Counted from the first letter of the stretch, positions 1 to 7,118 are shown. The stretch: 9,151 bases of DNA from an uncultured Prevotellaceae bacterium (GCA_945787625.1 CALZJL010000034.1:1-9151); one strand, 5' to 3'. Translations and numbers: made by a program. The notes: generated by a model not told the origin, from the letters alone.

Positions 1-3
1 ATT

Positions 4-963
4 TTATCTCAGCCAGATGAGGTCGCCCTGCTTGGCAGAATAGTCTTCGGGCAAATTGTTGAGCTTATAGAGCGACGATATACGAATGCCATACATCTGC
101 GAGATGTCATAAAGGCTCTGGTTGGCATCGATGACGTGAGCACGCCCCTTAAACTCCTTGTCGCCACGCGTACGCTTCTTCTGCAGATAAATGATGTCGC
201 CAGCCTGAAGCTGGTAGTCCTTAGGCAGCTCATTGTAGCGGCGCAAACGACGCTTGCTGATACCCGTACCGCGCGATATACTATTGAGGTCGTCACCCTG
301 CTCCACAATTATGAAGTAAAGGCGGTTCGTACGGTAGATAGTATGAGTATCAAAGAAACTAACCGTCCTACCCTTGTAGTTTGGAGCAACCGCACCCGTA
401 GCATATCGTCCATGCCGTTTCGAAGTTTTAGAACGTCCACCCGACTTACCCGAATCGAACTGGTGCAAAGAGTACATCTCGATGATACGAATGAGGTTCT
501 GAGCATACGTAGGACTCGTAGCATATCCACATGATTTTAGCCCACGCGCCCAAGACTTGTAGTCCGTGATACTATACGTAAAGAGCACCTTGTATCGCGG
601 TTTAAGCAAAAAGAGCGAATGATCCTCATAACTCTCCCTCACGCTACGATACTTTCTGAACTTCTCGTTCGGTCGGTCGTCATTCATACGTATATACGGA
701 CCAGTCCACCCTCCCGGAGTCTTGATACCGAAATGATTGTTGGCACGCGTAGCAAGCATACTCCTACCAGCACCACTCTCCAACAGTCCCTGAGCCAATG
801 TAATACTCGCCGGTATACGATATTTCTGCATTTGCTCGATAGCAAGGTCCTTATATTGGTCTATGTAAGTCCAGTACGCACGATTAGTACTACCCTGAGC
901 TAAAGCGTGTGCGACTAAAACAAATACTAATATTAAGGCTGAAAAAAAACGTCTGACGCCCAT
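4..963 (-). CDS. Secreted glucosaminidase (GH73-like) with two C-terminal LysM domains
   Basis: Predicted peptidoglycan hydrolase of 319 residues, exported and probably acting in the periplasm or at the cell wall. Residues 1-22 form a signal peptide ending Ala-Leu-Ala. Residues about 30-170 match the FlgJ/GH73 glucosaminidase domain: the stretch LLESGAGRSMLATRANNHFG at 60-79 holds the probable catalytic Glu62, and YATSPTYAQNLI follows near 147. A basic Ser/Gly/Lys/Arg linker (about 171-200) leads to two LysM modules at about 216-261 and 275-318, which usually bind N-acetylglucosamine chains. The ATG at 963 is chosen because the signal peptide starts there; the in-frame extension to 1092 runs through the divergent promoter. 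A -7 box at 982-989 gives a leader of roughly 14 bases that is A-rich. Its role could be daughter-cell separation or wall turnover. The family call is firm, the exact bond cut is not shown. Confidence 0.92.
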   Translation of the reverse strand: MGVRRFFSALILVFVLVAHALAQGSTNRAYWTYIDQYKDLAIEQMQKYRIPASITLAQGLLESGAGRSMLATRANNHFGIKTPGGWTGPYIRMNDDRPNEKFRKYRSVRESYEDHSLFLLKPRYKVLFTYSITDYKSWARGLKSCGYATSPTYAQNLIRIIEMYSLHQFDSGKSGGRSKTSKRHGRYATGAVAPNYKGRTVSFFDTHTIYRTNRLYFIIVEQGDDLNSISRGTGISKRRLRRYNELPKDYQLQAGDIIYLQKKRTRGDKEFKGRAHVIDANQSLYDISQMYGIRISSLYKLNNLPEDYSAKQGDLIWLR

Positions 964-980
964 TTTGAACTTATTTTTAC

Positions 981-1020
981 ACAAAGATATGGAAAAAAAT
1001 GTTTTTTTGCGTATCTTTGT
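981..1020. promoter_or_regulatory. Divergent promoter region built as a 40-bp near-palindrome
   Basis: Arms 981-999 and 1002-1020 are inverted copies matching at 17 of 19 positions around a 2-base centre. The outer nine bases of each arm, ACAAAGATA and TATCTTTGT, each contain a Bacteroidota -7 box (TAnnTTTG): on the minus strand at 989-982, reading toward the glucosaminidase gene, and on the plus strand at 1012-1019, reading toward the Spy-like gene. No TTTG -33 box sits at the normal 19-21 base spacing for either. The inner part is an A7/T7 tract. The -7 boxes are seen directly; promoter activity is inferred. Confidence 0.7.
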
Positions 1021-1051
1021 GAGAAGGAATTGAATTAAAATTACAGAAAAA

Positions 1052-1450
1052 ATGAGAAAACTGGTTATTCTTGTATCCATTCTTTCGCTCACGATGAGTA
1101 TATCTCAAGCACAGAATCCCCAAAAGCGCAAAGCGCGAGTCAGCTACATTCACAAGACAGCCAAGCTGAGCAAAGCCGAGCAAGACAAGATCTCCAAGAC
1201 ACTTACAGCATTCCTTGACGAGAAGCACGACAGCAAAGAGAAGCACGAAGAAGTCAAAGACAAGTACGCCTCAGCCGAGGATAAAGGAAAGCTTACCCCC
1301 TCAGCAGCCAACGAACTGATGCTTAGCAAATTTGCCAAGCAAGAGCGCGACATTGCCATCGAACGCAAATACTACGCCGAGTTCAAGACTCTGATTGGCG
1401 CAGTCAAGGCTCGCGAGATAATCAAGTGTGCCGACGACAAACTGAAATGA
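1052..1450 (+). CDS. Small secreted helical protein, Spy/CpxP-like (periplasmic chaperone or sensor type)
   Basis: A 132-residue protein with a signal peptide (residues 1-20, cleavage after Ser-Gln-Ala) and a very charged, Lys/Glu/Asp/Ala-rich mature part predicted to be almost all helix. It has the layout of the Bacteroidota Spy/CpxP-like or 'periplasmic heavy metal sensor' proteins: a first helix after LSKAEQDKISKTL (39-51), a second block starting LTPSAANELM (81-90), then QERDIAIERKYYAEFKTLIG (97-116) and a final helix. In those families such helices form a cradle that binds unfolded proteins or takes part in envelope-stress sensing. No metal-binding His or Cys cluster is visible: there is a single Cys at 126. 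Its promoter is the -7 box at 1012-1019, with a leader of about 28 bases. menA follows after 7 bases, so the two are probably one transcript. The family link is by pattern only; a generic coiled-coil secreted protein is the alternative. Confidence 0.78.
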   Translation: MRKLVILVSILSLTMSISQAQNPQKRKARVSYIHKTAKLSKAEQDKISKTLTAFLDEKHDSKEKHEEVKDKYASAEDKGKLTPSAANELMLSKFAKQERDIAIERKYYAEFKTLIGAVKAREIIKCADDKLK

Positions 1451-1457
1451 CCCAGCC

Positions 1458-2381
1458 ATGGCTATAAATCCATTCAAAGCCTGGCTCTTAGCCGCAAGGC
1501 CCAAGACCCTCACCGGAGCAGCAGCACCAGTAGTCGTAGCATTAGCAGCAGCCTATCGTGACTTTGGCCATATTGACTACGCCCCCGGAGCACTATGTCT
1601 CACCTTTGCCCTGCTGATGCAGATAGATGCCAATTTCATCAACGACTACTATGATTTCAAGCACGGAATCGACGACGGAGACCGACTCGGTCCCGAGCGA
1701 GCCTGCGCACAAGGGTGGATTAGCCCCAAAGCCATGCGAACAGGCATCACCATCACAACCATATTAGCCTGTCTCGTAGGTCTTCCCCTGATATTGTGGG
1801 GAGGCTGGCAAGCCGTAACTATAGGTCTGGCCTGCGTAGCTTTCGCCTTCCTCTACACCCTACTGCTTTCGCGCAAGGCTCTCGGAGACGTACTCGTACT
1901 ACTGTTTTTCGGAATTGTCCCCGTCGTATATACATACTGTTTCCAGATGCAAGGCGCAGGACTCTTCTCACCCATCGGCAATGCACGCATCTTTGACGTG
2001 CCCACCCAAGTGTGGTCCTTAGCCATCGCCCAGGGGCTAATTACAGATTGCCTCCTGATGGTAAACAATTTTCGCGACCGTACGACAGACCGCATACACG
2101 GCAAGACCACCCTGGTCACTCTCATCGGCAAAGGAGCAACACTCTGGCTCTACGCATGGTTAGGCATAGCAGCCGTCATGCTCACGCTCATAGACTTCGA
2201 AAGAGGAGAACCACGCATCGAAATGCTTCCCATGCTTACATTCCTGCCCATACACTTCGTCTGCTGGTACAAGATGAAACGCATAGACAAAGGCAAGGCA
2301 CTCAATAAGGTTCTTGCCCTGAGTGCCCTGTCAATATCACTATTCGCACTAATAGTATCGTCCTGCCTTATTTTCGGCTGA
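1458..2381 (+). CDS. menA: 1,4-dihydroxy-2-naphthoate polyprenyltransferase (MenA)
   Basis: Integral membrane prenyltransferase of the UbiA superfamily. It joins 1,4-dihydroxy-2-naphthoate to a polyprenyl diphosphate, giving demethylmenaquinone for the respiratory chain. At 307 residues it has normal family length. The two Asp-rich motifs that bind Mg2+ and diphosphate are present: N62-D-Y-Y-D66 and N203-N-F-R-D207-R-T-T-D211. RPKTLTGAAAPV (14-25) and ALGDVLVLLFFGIVPV (141-156) are typical MenA signatures that separate it from UbiA and other superfamily members. About eight to nine hydrophobic segments are visible. The ATG at 1458 lies 7 bases after the stop of the Spy-like gene, with no promoter between. 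The stop codon is 2 bases from the end of convergent ettA. Third positions are mostly C and A, unlike the minus-strand genes. Menaquinone is the usual quinone in this phylum. Confidence 0.95.
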   Translation: MAINPFKAWLLAARPKTLTGAAAPVVVALAAAYRDFGHIDYAPGALCLTFALLMQIDANFINDYYDFKHGIDDGDRLGPERACAQGWISPKAMRTGITITTILACLVGLPLILWGGWQAVTIGLACVAFAFLYTLLLSRKALGDVLVLLFFGIVPVVYTYCFQMQGAGLFSPIGNARIFDVPTQVWSLAIAQGLITDCLLMVNNFRDRTTDRIHGKTTLVTLIGKGATLWLYAWLGIAAVMLTLIDFERGEPRIEMLPMLTFLPIHFVCWYKMKRIDKGKALNKVLALSALSISLFALIVSSCLIFG

Positions 2382-2383
2382 AA

Positions 2384-4078
2384 CTATTCCTGCAACTTGC
2401 GGTAGCGTATACGCTTAGGCTCCTCGATGCCTAAGCGTTTGCATTTATTTTGTTCATACTCGCTATACGACCCCTCAAAGAAAAACACCTCACCATTGCC
2501 CTCATACGCGAGGATATGAGTACATATACGATCCAAGAACCATCTGTCATGGCTGATTACCACAGCACACCCAGCAAACGCTTCGAGACCCTCTTCGAGA
2601 GCACGCAGAGTATTGACATCAATATCATTCGTAGGCTCGTCGAGCAGCAACACATTGCCCTCCTGCTTCAAAGCTATAGCCAGATGCAAGCGGTTACGCT
2701 CACCACCAGAAAGCACCCCACACTTCTTCTCCTGATCAGCACCCGTAAAGTTGAACCGACTCAGATATGCACGCGTGTTGATGTCACGTCCACCCATACG
2801 GATAAGCTCCGTACCCTGGCTCACCACCTGAAACACACTCTCATCAGCCTTAATATCCTTGTGACTCTGGTCGACATAAGCAAGTTTGACAGTCTCACCC
2901 ACCTCAAACGTGCCAGCATCAGGCTGCTCCAATCCCATAATCATACGGAATAGCGTAGTCTTGCCCGCGCCATTCGGTCCTATCACCCCAACAATACCAT
3001 TTGGAGGAAGCATAAAGTCGAGATTCCTGATGAGCACCTTGTCCCCATAAGCCTTACACAAGCCCTTAGCCTCGATAACCTTGTTGCCGAGCCTCGGCCC
3101 GTTAGGGATAAAGATTTCCAGTTTCTCCTCGCGCTCCTTCTGCTCCTGATTGAGCATACTCTCGTACGATTTGAGACGAGCCTTACCCTTAGCCTGACGA
3201 GCCTTAGGAGCCATACGCACCCATTCGAGCTCACGTTCGAGAGTCTTGCGTCGCTTGCTCGCCACCTTTTCCTCCTGCGCCATACGCTTAGTCTTCTGGT
3301 CGAGCCAACTGCTATAATTACCCTGCCAAGGGATACCCTCGCCACGATCGAGTTCAAGTATCCACCCAGCGACATCATCGAGGAAGTATCGGTCATGAGT
3401 GACACAGATGACCGTACCCTCATATTGCTGCAAGTGCTGTTCCAGCCAGTCTATCGACTCAGCATCAAGATGGTTGGTCGGCTCATCGAGCAGGAGCACA
3501 TCAGGCTGCTGCAAGAGCAAGCGACACAAAGCCACACGTCGGCGTTCACCTCCCGACAAAACACCGCACCTCTGCTCAGCAGGCGGACATCGCAGAGCAT
3601 CCATAGCACGCTCCAACCGACTATCCAAGTTCCAGGCATCAGTAGCATCAATCACATCCTGCAACTGTGCCAGGCGGTCAAAGCAAGCCTGCATCTTGTC
3701 AGCATCTTCATAGTACTCAGGCAAAGCCAGATTCTCGTTGATCCTGTTATACTCATCGAGAGTATCCACTATGTTCTGCACACCCTCTCGCACCACCTCG
3801 ATGACCGTCTTGTCATCGTCGAGTTTAGGATCCTGCTCAAGATACCCCACGCTATAACCCGGGCTCCACACCACCTCGCCAAGCGTAGGCTGTACCAGAC
3901 CGGCTATAATCTTCATCAACGTAGACTTACCCGCACCATTCAGACCAATGATACCAATCTTAGCCCCATAGAAGAAACTAAGATAAATGTTTTTGAGCAC
4001 CTGTTTCTGATTCTGTTCGATGGTTTTGCTCACTCCCACCATCGAGAAAATAATCTTCTTGTCGTCAACTGTTGGCAT
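2384..4078 (-). CDS. ettA: Energy-dependent translational throttle protein EttA (ABC-F ATPase)
   Basis: Cytosolic ABC-F protein of 564 residues with two ATPase domains and no membrane part. E. coli EttA (555 residues) binds the ribosomal E site and gates the first steps of elongation according to the ATP/ADP ratio. Domain 1 has Walker A GLNGAGKST (45-53), signature LSGGE (174-178), and Walker B LLLDEPTN (195-202) with catalytic Glu199. Domain 2 has Walker A GPNGAGKTT (367-375), LSGGE (456-460), and LLLDEPTND (477-485) with Glu481. The interdomain linker carries the EttA-typical ELEWVRMAPKARQAKGKARL (283-302). The N terminus KKIIFSMVGVSK is also typical of EttA rather than Uup or other ABC-F types. 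All ATPase residues are intact. The ATG at 4078 is preceded by an A-rich leader of 30 bases after the helicase stop, without a visible promoter, so it is probably transcribed as the last gene of the nhaD-helicase-ettA operon. Confidence 0.96.
   Translation of the reverse strand: MPTVDDKKIIFSMVGVSKTIEQNQKQVLKNIYLSFFYGAKIGIIGLNGAGKSTLMKIIAGLVQPTLGEVVWSPGYSVGYLEQDPKLDDDKTVIEVVREGVQNIVDTLDEYNRINENLALPEYYEDADKMQACFDRLAQLQDVIDATDAWNLDSRLERAMDALRCPPAEQRCGVLSGGERRRVALCRLLLQQPDVLLLDEPTNHLDAESIDWLEQHLQQYEGTVICVTHDRYFLDDVAGWILELDRGEGIPWQGNYSSWLDQKTKRMAQEEKVASKRRKTLERELEWVRMAPKARQAKGKARLKSYESMLNQEQKEREEKLEIFIPNGPRLGNKVIEAKGLCKAYGDKVLIRNLDFMLPPNGIVGVIGPNGAGKTTLFRMIMGLEQPDAGTFEVGETVKLAYVDQSHKDIKADESVFQVVSQGTELIRMGGRDINTRAYLSRFNFTGADQEKKCGVLSGGERNRLHLAIALKQEGNVLLLDEPTNDIDVNTLRALEEGLEAFAGCAVVISHDRWFLDRICTHILAYEGNGEVFFFEGSYSEYEQNKCKRLGIEEPKRIRYRKLQE
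2411..2452 (+). terminator. Candidate intrinsic terminator of menA, inside the ettA coding end
   Basis: A perfect 10-bp stem (ACGCTTAGGC at 2411-2420 and GCCTAAGCGT at 2429-2438) with an 8-base loop begins 29 bases after the menA stop. It is followed on the plus strand by a T-rich, interrupted tract (TTTGCATTTATTTT, about 2438-2451). On the minus strand it encodes Lys/Arg-Leu-Gly and Pro-Lys-Arg near the EttA C terminus and has no T tract after it, so it would work in the menA direction only. A 10-bp palindrome at 2405-2414 overlaps the left arm. Function is inferred. Confidence 0.55.
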
Positions 4079-4134
4079 TTATTTTTTTGTTGTTATTTAG
4101 TTATTTTGTTATTTGGTTGTTTGGTTGGGTGTTT
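4079..4134 (-). promoter_or_regulatory. A-rich translation leader of ettA with low-complexity repeats
   Basis: Read on the minus strand, this stretch is a low-complexity series of short AAC/AAAT/CAAA words that spans the last codons of the helicase gene (Thr-Pro-Asn-Gln-Thr-Thr-Lys) and the 30 bases before the ettA start. There is no Shine-Dalgarno sequence, no TAnnTTTG box and no terminator-like hairpin. A-rich leaders without Shine-Dalgarno pairing are usual in Bacteroidota. The slippage-prone repeats might vary in length between strains. Confidence 0.45.
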
Positions 4135-5461
4135 TGTATACCCCCACCGAATACACCGTTTTCTGTCCCTTTATTTTCTGTCCCTCAATGTTCCTGAGAA
4201 GAGCTTTGACAGCCTTACGCTCGACAGCCACGAAACACCACGTCGGGAATATCCTGATCATTCCAATCTGGCCACGCTCAAGTCCTCCCTGCTTGCCGAG
4301 GAATCCCATGACATCGACCTTGCCAATCTTATCCTTTTTACCCCTGCCTATATAGAGCACCTCCCATTTCGAAGACGGCACCTCAGAAGCCACAGGCACA
4401 GGAATCTCCGAGATATGCGTATCATCGCCGACAAACCTATCTACAGACTCCTCAGGACCAAGTATGATGAAACTACGTCCCTGTTTGTCCCAACGAGCCG
4501 TGCGACCATTGCGGTGGATATACGTATCAGCATTAAGAGGCAGATGATAATGAATGACATTCTGCACATCATCAATATCCAGTCCGCGTGCAGCAAGATC
4601 AGTACTCACCAGCACGTTCGCACTACCACATTGGAATCTAAACAACGACCTCTCACGATCTTTCTGCTCCATCGCACCATGAAACGCCGTTGCCATAAAA
4701 CCCTTCCGCCTCAAGAAGTCATACACCCTGTCTACCGCCTCCCGATAGTTGAGAAACACTATGCTACGCTCCTCGCCACACTCACACAAGACATGAGCGA
4801 GAGTATCCAACTTGTCTTTCTGTGGCGAACGCACCACATACTGACAGATACGCCCGACATAGTCATCGTCCACACCATTGAGATAGTCGAGACGCACCAC
4901 ATCAGCACCAACACCCACAAACCTGGGAATAAGCTCACTATCCGTAGCCGACAGCAGAATACGACGTTTCACATTAGGCAGCAGAGCCATAATATCACTC
5001 ATCTGCTGCTGAAAACCCAACTCAAGCGACTTGTCAAACTCATCAATGACAAGCGTACCCACCCCCTCTGCCGCAAAGTTAGCCTTCTGCAGATGGTCAA
5101 GCACACGCCCAGGCGTACCGACGACGATGCGCGGCATCACCTGTCTCAGGCTGCGATGTTCCTCCATAGCCGGACGCCCCCCATACACAGCAACCGTACG
5201 CGCATCACGGCAAAGCCTCTGAGCCACCCCCATAGTCTGAACAGCAAGTTCACGACTCGGTACCAACACAAGTACCTCCGGCGCAGAGGACCCAGCCACA
5301 TCACTCATCTGCTCAATGACAGGGAGCAGATAAGCAAGAGTCTTGCCGCTACCCGTAGGCGAAAGCAACACGACATTGTCACTCCGGCGCACGACCTGCA
5401 ACATATCCTGCTGCATAGCATTGAGGTCGCAGATACCAAGACTATTAATATCGTAAATCAT
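4109..5461 (-). CDS. DEAD/DEFD-box ATP-dependent RNA helicase with DbpA-like RNA-binding domain
   Basis: Superfamily 2 RNA helicase of 450 residues, counted here from the ATG at 5461. Motifs in order are: Q-motif region with Gln near 17-18; motif I SPTGSGKT (34-41); Ia PSRELAVQ (68-75); Ib TPGR (116-119); motif II DEFD (140-143) in place of DEAD; III SAT (171-173); IV IVFLN (234-238); V STDLAARGLDI (286-296); VI HRNGRTAR (316-323). The C-terminal segment at about 379-438 (KIGKVDVMGFLGKQGGLERG, then IGMIRIF and KIKGQKTVY) resembles the DbpA RNA-binding domain, which in E. coli DbpA recognises 23S rRNA during large-subunit assembly. The N terminus is very short, as in other small members. A TTG at 5470 could start it three codons earlier, overlapping the nhaD stop, but the ATG 5 bases after that stop is preferred. 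Position in an operon before ettA supports a ribosome-related role. Confidence 0.93.
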   Translation of the reverse strand: MIYDINSLGICDLNAMQQDMLQVVRRSDNVVLLSPTGSGKTLAYLLPVIEQMSDVAGSSAPEVLVLVPSRELAVQTMGVAQRLCRDARTVAVYGGRPAMEEHRSLRQVMPRIVVGTPGRVLDHLQKANFAAEGVGTLVIDEFDKSLELGFQQQMSDIMALLPNVKRRILLSATDSELIPRFVGVGADVVRLDYLNGVDDDYVGRICQYVVRSPQKDKLDTLAHVLCECGEERSIVFLNYREAVDRVYDFLRRKGFMATAFHGAMEQKDRERSLFRFQCGSANVLVSTDLAARGLDIDDVQNVIHYHLPLNADTYIHRNGRTARWDKQGRSFIILGPEESVDRFVGDDTHISEIPVPVASEVPSSKWEVLYIGRGKKDKIGKVDVMGFLGKQGGLERGQIGMIRIFPTWCFVAVERKAVKALLRNIEGQKIKGQKTVYSVGVYKTPNQTTK

Positions 5462-5466
5462 CACAA

Positions 5467-6885
5467 TCAATAGTTAATGCTACTCCAGCCATCTCGCAAG
5501 AAGAAATCCACCAAGAAATACGTAGTCACCGAGCAAACCCAGCCTACGAGGACAAACAGCGAGATACGCCTTGCATACCACCACAAATTGACGTCCTCCG
5601 CACGCATCAATGCCAGTCCGGCCACACTTCCGATAGGCAAGAGTAGTCCCCCCACACTACCGCTAAGCGAGATAAGATGCCAATACTGCCCGTCCTCCAC
5701 AAACGAATTCTGATATATATCCGCCAGCATCTCAGGGTGCACATCATAGAGATGCACCCCAGCCATCACGAGAGCAATCGTATCAAGCACCGAGCTTACC
5801 GCACCCATCATCACGCTAAAGGCATAGATATTATGAATATTAGCATCGCACCACTCCGAAGCAATCTGCATAGCCCCAGCCTCAATCATCACATCCACGC
5901 AAAGACACAGCCCCACGACATACATGATGACCTGCAACACCTCATACTGCAAACTACGACCGAGCCCCACCTGCTGCGGCTGCTCAGTACGAATACGTTT
6001 GATATTAATTATCTCATTGAGCATCCACATTACCCCCAACACACACAACGCGCCCAAGAACGGAGGCAGAAGCGTGATACGATGAAACGAAGGAATAAAC
6101 CACAACCCGAAGAATCCGAAAAACAGCAATATACACTTCTGCCACCACTCAAGCACACTATCATCACCTCTGAAGTTGTATGCAGGCCTGTCAAGGTCAA
6201 GTCGGTCAGGCAACTGTCTTCGTATGAGCAACGTAGGCACCACCATTGCCACCACAGCAGGCAAGAAAAGCGACAGCGAGAAGTTTGTAGCCGTCACGCT
6301 CTCCTTAGTCCAGACTATCAGACTGGTGATATCGCCAATCACCGTCCAGCACCCACCACACGTTGCAGCAATAATTACCACCGCACCTATGTAGCGACGT
6401 TGTTTCTGATTGCGCAAGAGCTTGCGTATGATCATCAGCATAAGCACCGTTACAGTCAAGTCGTCAATACACGTACTAAACACAAACGTCGTCAGCGCCG
6501 TAAGCCACAACATCTGCGTAGTATTGCGTCGGCGCAGCAGTTTCTCGACAAACGTGAAACACTCGTTGTTGACCAAAACCACCACGATACTCATCGTAGC
6601 AAGCAAGTATAGAGCAAGCGAGCCCACCTGCCCCACATACCTCAAAAAGATATGATTAGCAATAAACTCCTTACTCAAGCGCAGAGAGTATTCCCTACCA
6701 TTGAGAAATTCGAGAAACTCGCCACGATGCATAGCATCTATAAACGAAGAGCCCGAACTCATGTAGAGAATCCACCCCACAGTACCGCAAAACATAGCCA
6801 CCAAAGCCTTGTTGACATGAGTAAAGTGCTCACTGGCCATAAAGACATACCCCAGCAGCACGACGATAACTATAGCAACAGTCAT
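5467..6885 (-). CDS. nhaD: NhaD-family Na+/H+ antiporter, divergent member
   Basis: Polytopic inner-membrane protein of the ion transporter superfamily, 472 residues from the ATG at 6885. NhaD exchanges Na+ or Li+ for protons. Family landmarks are present: IDDLTVTVLM (140-149, normally DNLT), GAVVIIAA then GGCWTVIGDITSLIVW (167-192, normally GGAWSPIGD), ITLLPPFLGALCVLGVMWML (270-289), SSVLDTIALV (364-373, normally SSVVDNVPLV) and SVGGLLLPIGSVAGLALM (410-427). Twelve or so hydrophobic segments are visible. The frame stays open to an ATG at 6990, but a consensus promoter at 6910-6940 lies inside that extension and the family N terminus begins at MTVAIVIVVLLGY, so 6885 is chosen. The stop is 5 bases before the helicase ATG. 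Replacement of family Asn and Pro residues suggests a divergent paralogue, with altered ion choice possible. The symbol rests on family only. Confidence 0.88.
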   Translation of the reverse strand: MTVAIVIVVLLGYVFMASEHFTHVNKALVAMFCGTVGWILYMSSGSSFIDAMHRGEFLEFLNGREYSLRLSKEFIANHIFLRYVGQVGSLALYLLATMSIVVVLVNNECFTFVEKLLRRRNTTQMLWLTALTTFVFSTCIDDLTVTVLMLMIIRKLLRNQKQRRYIGAVVIIAATCGGCWTVIGDITSLIVWTKESVTATNFSLSLFLPAVVAMVVPTLLIRRQLPDRLDLDRPAYNFRGDDSVLEWWQKCILLFFGFFGLWFIPSFHRITLLPPFLGALCVLGVMWMLNEIINIKRIRTEQPQQVGLGRSLQYEVLQVIMYVVGLCLCVDVMIEAGAMQIASEWCDANIHNIYAFSVMMGAVSSVLDTIALVMAGVHLYDVHPEMLADIYQNSFVEDGQYWHLISLSGSVGGLLLPIGSVAGLALMRAEDVNLWWYARRISLFVLVGWVCSVTTYFLVDFFLRDGWSSINY

Positions 6886-6909
6886 AGATGCAGAATTATA
6901 AAACGCAAT

Positions 6910-6940
6910 CAAAGATACAAATAAACACGCAAATAACAAA
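6910..6940 (-). promoter_or_regulatory. Consensus Bacteroidota promoter for the nhaD-helicase-ettA operon
   Basis: On the minus strand TTTG (6940-6937) is followed by 19 bases and then TATCTTTG (6917-6910), an exact fit to the TTTG-N19-TAnnTTTG pattern of the primary sigma factor in this phylum. The expected transcript start is near 6905, giving a leader of about 20 bases to the ATG at 6885. It excludes the upstream ATG at 6990. The site is seen directly; activity is inferred. Confidence 0.8.
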
Positions 6941-7063
6941 AAATAACACAACAAAATAACGATATTTAACTTTCTAAGACAAACAGCCATCGCCCATTTT
7001 CCATCATATCCAGCTAATCACAGATTATTTTGCAGAAGACACGACAAATAAGCCACACACCAC

Positions 7064-7095
7064 TTTGCAAGAGTCAATAATTCTTTGTAACTTTG
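7064..7095 (+). promoter_or_regulatory. Consensus Bacteroidota promoter for the secreted protein gene at 7119
   Basis: TTTG (7064-7067), 20 bases, then TAACTTTG (7088-7095) fit the pattern TTTG-N19/20-TAnnTTTG. The expected transcript start, near 7100, lies on or after the in-frame ATG at 7098. This favours the ATG at 7119 as translation start with a leader of about 19 bases. The 233-base region 6886-7118 holds this promoter and the opposing nhaD promoter; between them (6941-7063) I see nothing else. Confidence 0.75.
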
Positions 7096-7118
7096 TAATG
7101 ACAAAACAACACCCCACT

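Noticed and set aside
689..698. 10-bp palindrome CGTATATACG within the glucosaminidase gene
   Set aside because: Inside a coding region made of Tyr and Ile/Arg codons; words of this kind are frequent here and no regulatory context is seen.
964..1092. N-terminal extension of the glucosaminidase to an ATG at 1092
   Set aside because: It runs through the divergent promoter and the start of the Spy-like gene, and the signal peptide begins at 963.
5462..5470. TTG start at 5470 for the helicase, overlapping the nhaD stop
   Set aside because: Possible but only three codons longer; the ATG at 5461 is more likely and nothing conserved precedes it.
3395..5473. Long plus-strand open frame of 692 codons opposite ettA and the helicase gene
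   Set aside because: Both minus-strand genes have complete motif sets. The antisense translation is low in recognisable motifs, crosses the gap between two genes, and is explained by the strand-biased codon use that removes stops from this frame.
5677..6612. Plus-strand open frame of 311 codons opposite nhaD
   Set aside because: It lies wholly inside a gene with clear family motifs; its His/Arg/Thr/Gln-rich translation is typical of a shadow frame.
7065..7118. Upstream starts (TTG 7065, ATG 7098) for the secreted protein at 7119
   Set aside because: They lie within or at the transcript start of the promoter at 7064-7095, and the signal peptide is well formed from 7119.
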